This document shows positions 7,268 through 10,016 of a stretch of 10,016 bases of DNA, one piece after another. How positions within the stretch are numbered: position 1 is the stretch's first letter; each line of letters opens with the position of its first letter. The position numbers and the translations under genes are program-made. Origin of the DNA: Liolophura sinensis (taxonomy: Eukaryota > Mollusca > Polyplacophora > Chitonida > Chitonidae). The notes under the pieces were generated by a model that saw nothing but the letters and a program-made list of their open reading frames with translations, was not told the DNA's origin and made no database searches. The DNA is taken from the NCBI RefSeq assembly GCF_032854445.1, contig NC_088307.1:15068001-15078016 (forward strand). The letters run 5' to 3'.

Positions 7268-7327
7268 ATTTATTTTTTTTTTTATTTATTTATTTGATTG
7301 GTGTTTTACGCCGTACTCAAGAATATT
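7268..7327 (-). mobile_element. 5'-truncated SINE, 3' tail only (minus strand)
   Basis: On the minus strand it reads AATATTCTTGAGTACGG, CGTAAAACACCAATCAAAT, then AAATAAATAAAT and a poly-A run. It shares 25 exact bases with 5861-5885. It keeps the ACCAATCAAAT block lost in the other copy, so it is the better-preserved tail. Sequence beyond 7327 no longer matches, marking the truncation. Confidence 0.7.
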
Positions 7328-8070
7328 CAGTGGGTTACGAAGAACTAGGTAAAAAAAACGTTTGATGATAGTCGATAGTCTAGAATTACTCAAAATGATG
7401 TCATGTCATCAAGTTTAATACACATTAAACAATGCAAAGGGACAAGGCCTCGGGGATCTTTAGGCCACCAGTAGAATTATGGTTTATGCAGGGATACAAT
7501 ATAAGAGACTTAAGGTCGAACATTGTTATGTTATACGCATATGTATTAACAAGCCACGGATACACAGGACCCCGGATATATAAATTTTCTATAATTCCTG
7601 AGTATAGTCCGGAGGGAACTGCAGCACTTGGCTAGGTACCAGACAAACTTATATAAAGTGGATTCAGTGGAAACAAGATGTAGTGTAAAATATTACATTG
7701 TAAAGAATCTGTTATCTACATCGACGACGAATACCCCACACGACTGAGTCAGCAAGAGCCCGGACTATGGCAAATATAGCCTTATCTTATGTCAAATAGG
7801 CAGCAAATTCTACCTTGAACCGATTGTTTACCCATGTGTAAGAATAACTCTATTTACACAAATATATTAATATATATTGAAGTAAATAAAATATTATTTT
7901 TAAATAATGTGCACAAGATGAATAATAACTACCTACAGGGCAATAAAACACAGTTATGACACGATGGGTATAGCATTTGCTACCCACCATGTTACAATGT
8001 TACATTATATGTAATTCATGACGTTTACAAATTGTTATACACCATGAATGTCATAACGGGTCTGAACACG
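7328..8070. other. AT-rich non-coding DNA
   Basis: A 67-codon plus-strand open frame (7432-7635) has no recognisable domain. Small palindromes such as TTACAT-TAT-ATGTAA near 8003 are present. Nothing else could be supported. Confidence 0.5.
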
Positions 8071-8091
8071 TGAATTTCTGGAAATAATTTC
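8071..8091 (+). repeat. Dispersed repeat fragment, copy 2 (matches 3031-3051)
   Basis: It starts TGAATTTCTGG and differs by one base from the string at 3031-3051. It lies just left of the long fold-back element, and the weaker similarity continues to the arm of that element (8114-8130). Confidence 0.4.
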
Positions 8092-8103
8092 TTTATTAAA
8101 GGT

Positions 8104-8299
8104 CATTAATCCGTTTACTGGGTAATTTTGTAATACATAAGTAATGTAACTCTGAAAAAGCTTTCTGTTGACCCAATGTTTCAGCACTACTCCTGATAAC
8201 GTCATAATAAAGTGCTGAAATATTGAGTCAAAATGAAACTTTTGTTTTTTCGGAGTTACACTACATGTGTATTACGTGAAACTATTAGTGGATCTAATG
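8104..8299. mobile_element. Long fold-back (inverted repeat) element, MITE-like
   Basis: The left arm (8130-8188) and right arm (8211-8275) are reverse complements at roughly 80 per cent, with one ~5-base bulge. Matched blocks include GTAATACA, TGTAACTC, GAAAAA, TTGAC, CAAT and TTTCAGCACT. The spacer is 22 bases (8189-8210). A weaker outer pairing, CATTAATCC against GGATCTAATG, extends the symmetry to 8104-8299. There is no ORF and no recognised family. It could be a decayed fold-back MITE or two tail-to-tail copies of a short repeat. A transcript through it would form a long hairpin. Confidence 0.65.
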
Positions 8300-8590
8300 G
8301 ATTTTGGGTAATTTTGTGTTTGCAAGAAAACATTAATACGAGTTTTAATCCATATTTAAACATGCGTATACAGGCCCTCTAAGCACTATTGCTGTTCATT
8401 ATCAACAAAATTTATAATCGAAAATATTCCGACGTACAATTCATATATACTGTCTTCATCAGCAGTGTTTTATTTCTTCGCAATGTGTATTAAGTCTACT
8501 TTTGTGTTCATTTTCACGTACACACATTTCGAACATTTAAAAAAAAATGCAGCGAGCCGATGTGGACACATGATCAGTTATGACTGCATG
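8300..8590. other. AT-rich non-coding DNA
   Basis: GGGTAATTTTGT at 8306-8317 is an exact 12-base direct repeat of 8120-8131, on the other side of the fold-back's right arm. No gene or RNA is recognised. Confidence 0.45.
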
Positions 8591-8593
8591 TAG

Positions 8594-8629
8594 TTACGTC
8601 ATCTGAATGTCAGTCAGTTGTATACGTCA
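8594..8629 (+). promoter_or_regulatory. Pair of CRE/ATF-like sites
   Basis: TTACGTCA (8594-8601) and ATACGTCA (8622-8629) lie 28 bases apart in the same orientation, with a third related TTACGTAA near 8709. Each is one or two bases from the CRE consensus TGACGTCA. There is no adjacent gene, so any role would be distal. Evidence is motif-only. Confidence 0.2.
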
Positions 8630-8639
8630 CTACAGCTCC

Positions 8640-9285
8640 ACGTTTGTCATTATTTTTAATGCTGGATTTAAACGAGGCAGAACCTTCTTGGACGACAGTC
8701 GCGTGGCATTACGTAAAGATTTGGGGGCCTTAAGGCAATGAAACCCAACCGGAAAATCTTTGATGGATATGAACTGCCTATGCGACATTTGGATGAAATG
8801 GAAAGTGTCTTTTAAAAGCTTTAATTAATTTCCTGCACATCAAACGGCGTGACTTTGTCGACTCTGTGTAAAAAACATCTGCAAACTTCTGCTTTAATTC
8901 ATCTGAAGTATTAGCTTGTGTTTGTGAATAGCTTCTGTTGTGGGCTGTTTTTAGTCGTTCCAGTCCAGGCTGCATACAACACAGCAGAATCGTTTAATGT
9001 TTACATATTCCAAATCGGCGCAACTGGTTTTTGCGAGGCTTCCCTGCAGTTGGCAAACGTGCTTTTTTCCCGGTCTTCGTATTCCATTTTTTTTTTGTAG
9101 CTTTTCATCGCGGCGTATATCCGCTTTTTCAAAAACCGCCTTTAGTTTGCTGAAAGATACCTTCATACCGAGACAAACTGTAAGCCGAGATACCTCTGTA
9201 CCGCATGAAATATGATTTTGTTTCCAAACAGTATATACGATAACAAGTGTGCCAGTTACGAACGATTGTTAATGAACGGGAGCAC
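8640..9285. other. Non-coding DNA with overlapping small open frames
   Basis: Several 60-77 codon open frames overlap here on both strands (for example 8778-8975 minus, 8951-9166 minus, 8918-9100 plus). None has a domain I recognise, and they overlap each other on opposite strands, as chance frames do. An unrecognised exon cannot be excluded without transcript data. Confidence 0.4.
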
Positions 9286-9289
9286 ACAC

Positions 9290-9550
9290 TCTCCCAGAAC
9301 TCTGCTTCCCAGCACATGGGGCCGACGCCAGCCTGACTGCAGGGGCCGGGCTTCCCTGACAAGACAAGCGGGCAGGAGCGGATGTAAAGCCCCCCCTAAC
9401 AGGTTTGATCAAAGACCCTCGCTGTTTGATGGACTCCAAGAAAACTCGAGCTCGGCTGTAAAAAGTCGAGTGTACTAGCAGAGGGCGGGAGGTGGCAGAG
9501 ATATGTATCCAAGAAGAATTTGTAGCGGTGATGTCTCACCTTTGACCTAC
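9290..9550. promoter_or_regulatory. GC-richer patch, candidate distal enhancer
   Basis: About 9290-9420 is clearly richer in G and C than the surrounding AT-rich DNA. It is followed by TTTGATCAAAG (9404-9414), which contains a TCF/LEF core on both strands, and then the DR1-like site at 9536-9548. It sits about 9 kb upstream of the Prrx ATG. It might alternatively be an exon or CpG-rich start of another gene; the 88-codon open frame across it (9212-9478, plus) shows no known domain. Confidence 0.25.
9536..9548 (-). promoter_or_regulatory. DR1 nuclear-receptor-like site
   Basis: The minus strand reads AGGTCAAAGGTGA, which matches the HNF4/RXR-type DR1 (AGGTCA-A-AGGTCA) at 12 of 13 positions. 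This is a better match than most motif hits in the window. Binding and target gene are unknown. Confidence 0.35.
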
Positions 9551-9884
9551 AGCTCCTTGCAAACCTCAGTCAGATTTTAATCGCTTTCATGTCGCGTTGG
9601 AAAACGACCAGTGATAATGGCATAATGTAGCACAACAACAACGATACGCGGACATAACGGAAAGCAATAATGAAAACATTTTATCTTAAATGTCATTAAG
9701 GGGGGAAAACGCGAAAAAGACATAAGTTGATCTGACATCGTTGTAGACTACACGGTGAAGACATAAATGGTTTAACATAAATGTAAATTTGATTAAACTT
9801 ACTTGATTTCTGCAAGGGATAAAGCAAGCTCCTTGGAGTTTTATTCCCGCCATTTGTTCTGCCAAGCTACTGGGGAATGTATTT

Positions 9885-9885
<1 letters not shown>
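9551..9885. other. Non-coding DNA, nothing recognised
   Basis: There is no open frame of note, no Pol III box and no repeat other than scattered A/T-rich runs. Confidence 0.5.

Positions 9886-9924
<39 letters not shown>
9886..9924. repeat. (GT)n microsatellite, 39 bases
   Basis: This is an uninterrupted GT dinucleotide tract of about 19 units. Confidence 0.97.
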
Positions 9925-9925
<1 letters not shown>

Positions 9926-9930
9926 TGAAT

Positions 9931-9964
9931 AAAAAAAATCAAATCAAATGAAAACAATAAATTA
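9931..9964 (+). mobile_element. Possible SINE 3' tail remnant after (GT)n
   Basis: ATCAAATC (9938-9945) followed by AACAATAAATTA (9953-9964) matches the tail of the SINE at 6421-6635 (ATCAAATC, then AACAATAAATTA on the minus strand), with a longer spacer. It is short and A-rich, so a chance match is possible. Like the tail at 5861, it lies right beside a dinucleotide repeat. Confidence 0.25.
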
Positions 9965-10016
9965 CATAGAAGAACTACGAACTTCAACAGCGAATAAGTC
10001 ATCTTAAAATTGTATG

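Noticed and set aside
8778-9478. Overlapping 60-88 codon open frames on both strands as a possible second gene
   Set aside because: None has recognisable domains, and they overlap each other on opposite strands. I could not identify a consistent exon with donor and acceptor sites.

Overview
The window looks like animal nuclear DNA, most likely from a mollusc. It is intron-bearing, AT-rich and poor in genes. It carries microsatellites and tRNA-derived SINE pieces, including a 3'-tail motif (TTGAGTACGGCGTAAAAC) that I remember as widespread in bivalve and gastropod genomes. Nothing suggests a prokaryote: there are no operons, Shine-Dalgarno sites or dense ORFs.

One gene can be supported. Its first coding exon (461 to 134, minus strand) ends at a clean GTAAGT donor. 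It encodes the N-terminus of a paired-related homeobox (Prrx/Prx) transcription factor, recognised by the motif NFTVSHLLDLEE near residue 36. The homeodomain must lie in later exons, to the left of this window. Upstream of the ATG there is an in-frame stop (TAG-AAA-ATG). That stop also ends a 31-codon upstream ORF, and a Met-Ser-stop mini-uORF lies further up. A moderately GC-rich stretch at about 830-1055 holds a GC box, a Pbx/Meis-like site and a CACGTG E-box, and is the likeliest promoter-proximal DNA.

The remaining ~9 kb (about 1060-10016) is non-coding as far as I can see and forms the 5' flank of the gene. It is a mosaic of repeats. There are three microsatellites: (AT)n at 3525-3609, (AC)n with AT interruptions at 5641-5837, and (GT)n at 9886-9924. 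There is one near-complete SINE (6421-6635, minus), two truncated SINE tails (about 5861 plus, about 7327 minus) and a degenerate tRNA-like head (about 3822). A diverged direct repeat pair lies at 3250-3435 and 4073-4231, a ~42-bp minisatellite at 6715-6842, and a long fold-back element at 8104-8299.

The far right (about 9290-9550) is a GC-richer patch with a TCF/LEF-like site and a strong DR1 nuclear-receptor-like site, a possible distal enhancer. I see no unknown multi-gene system. The points most worth checking are the uORF arrangement, the fold-back element, the SINE families and the repeat pair.
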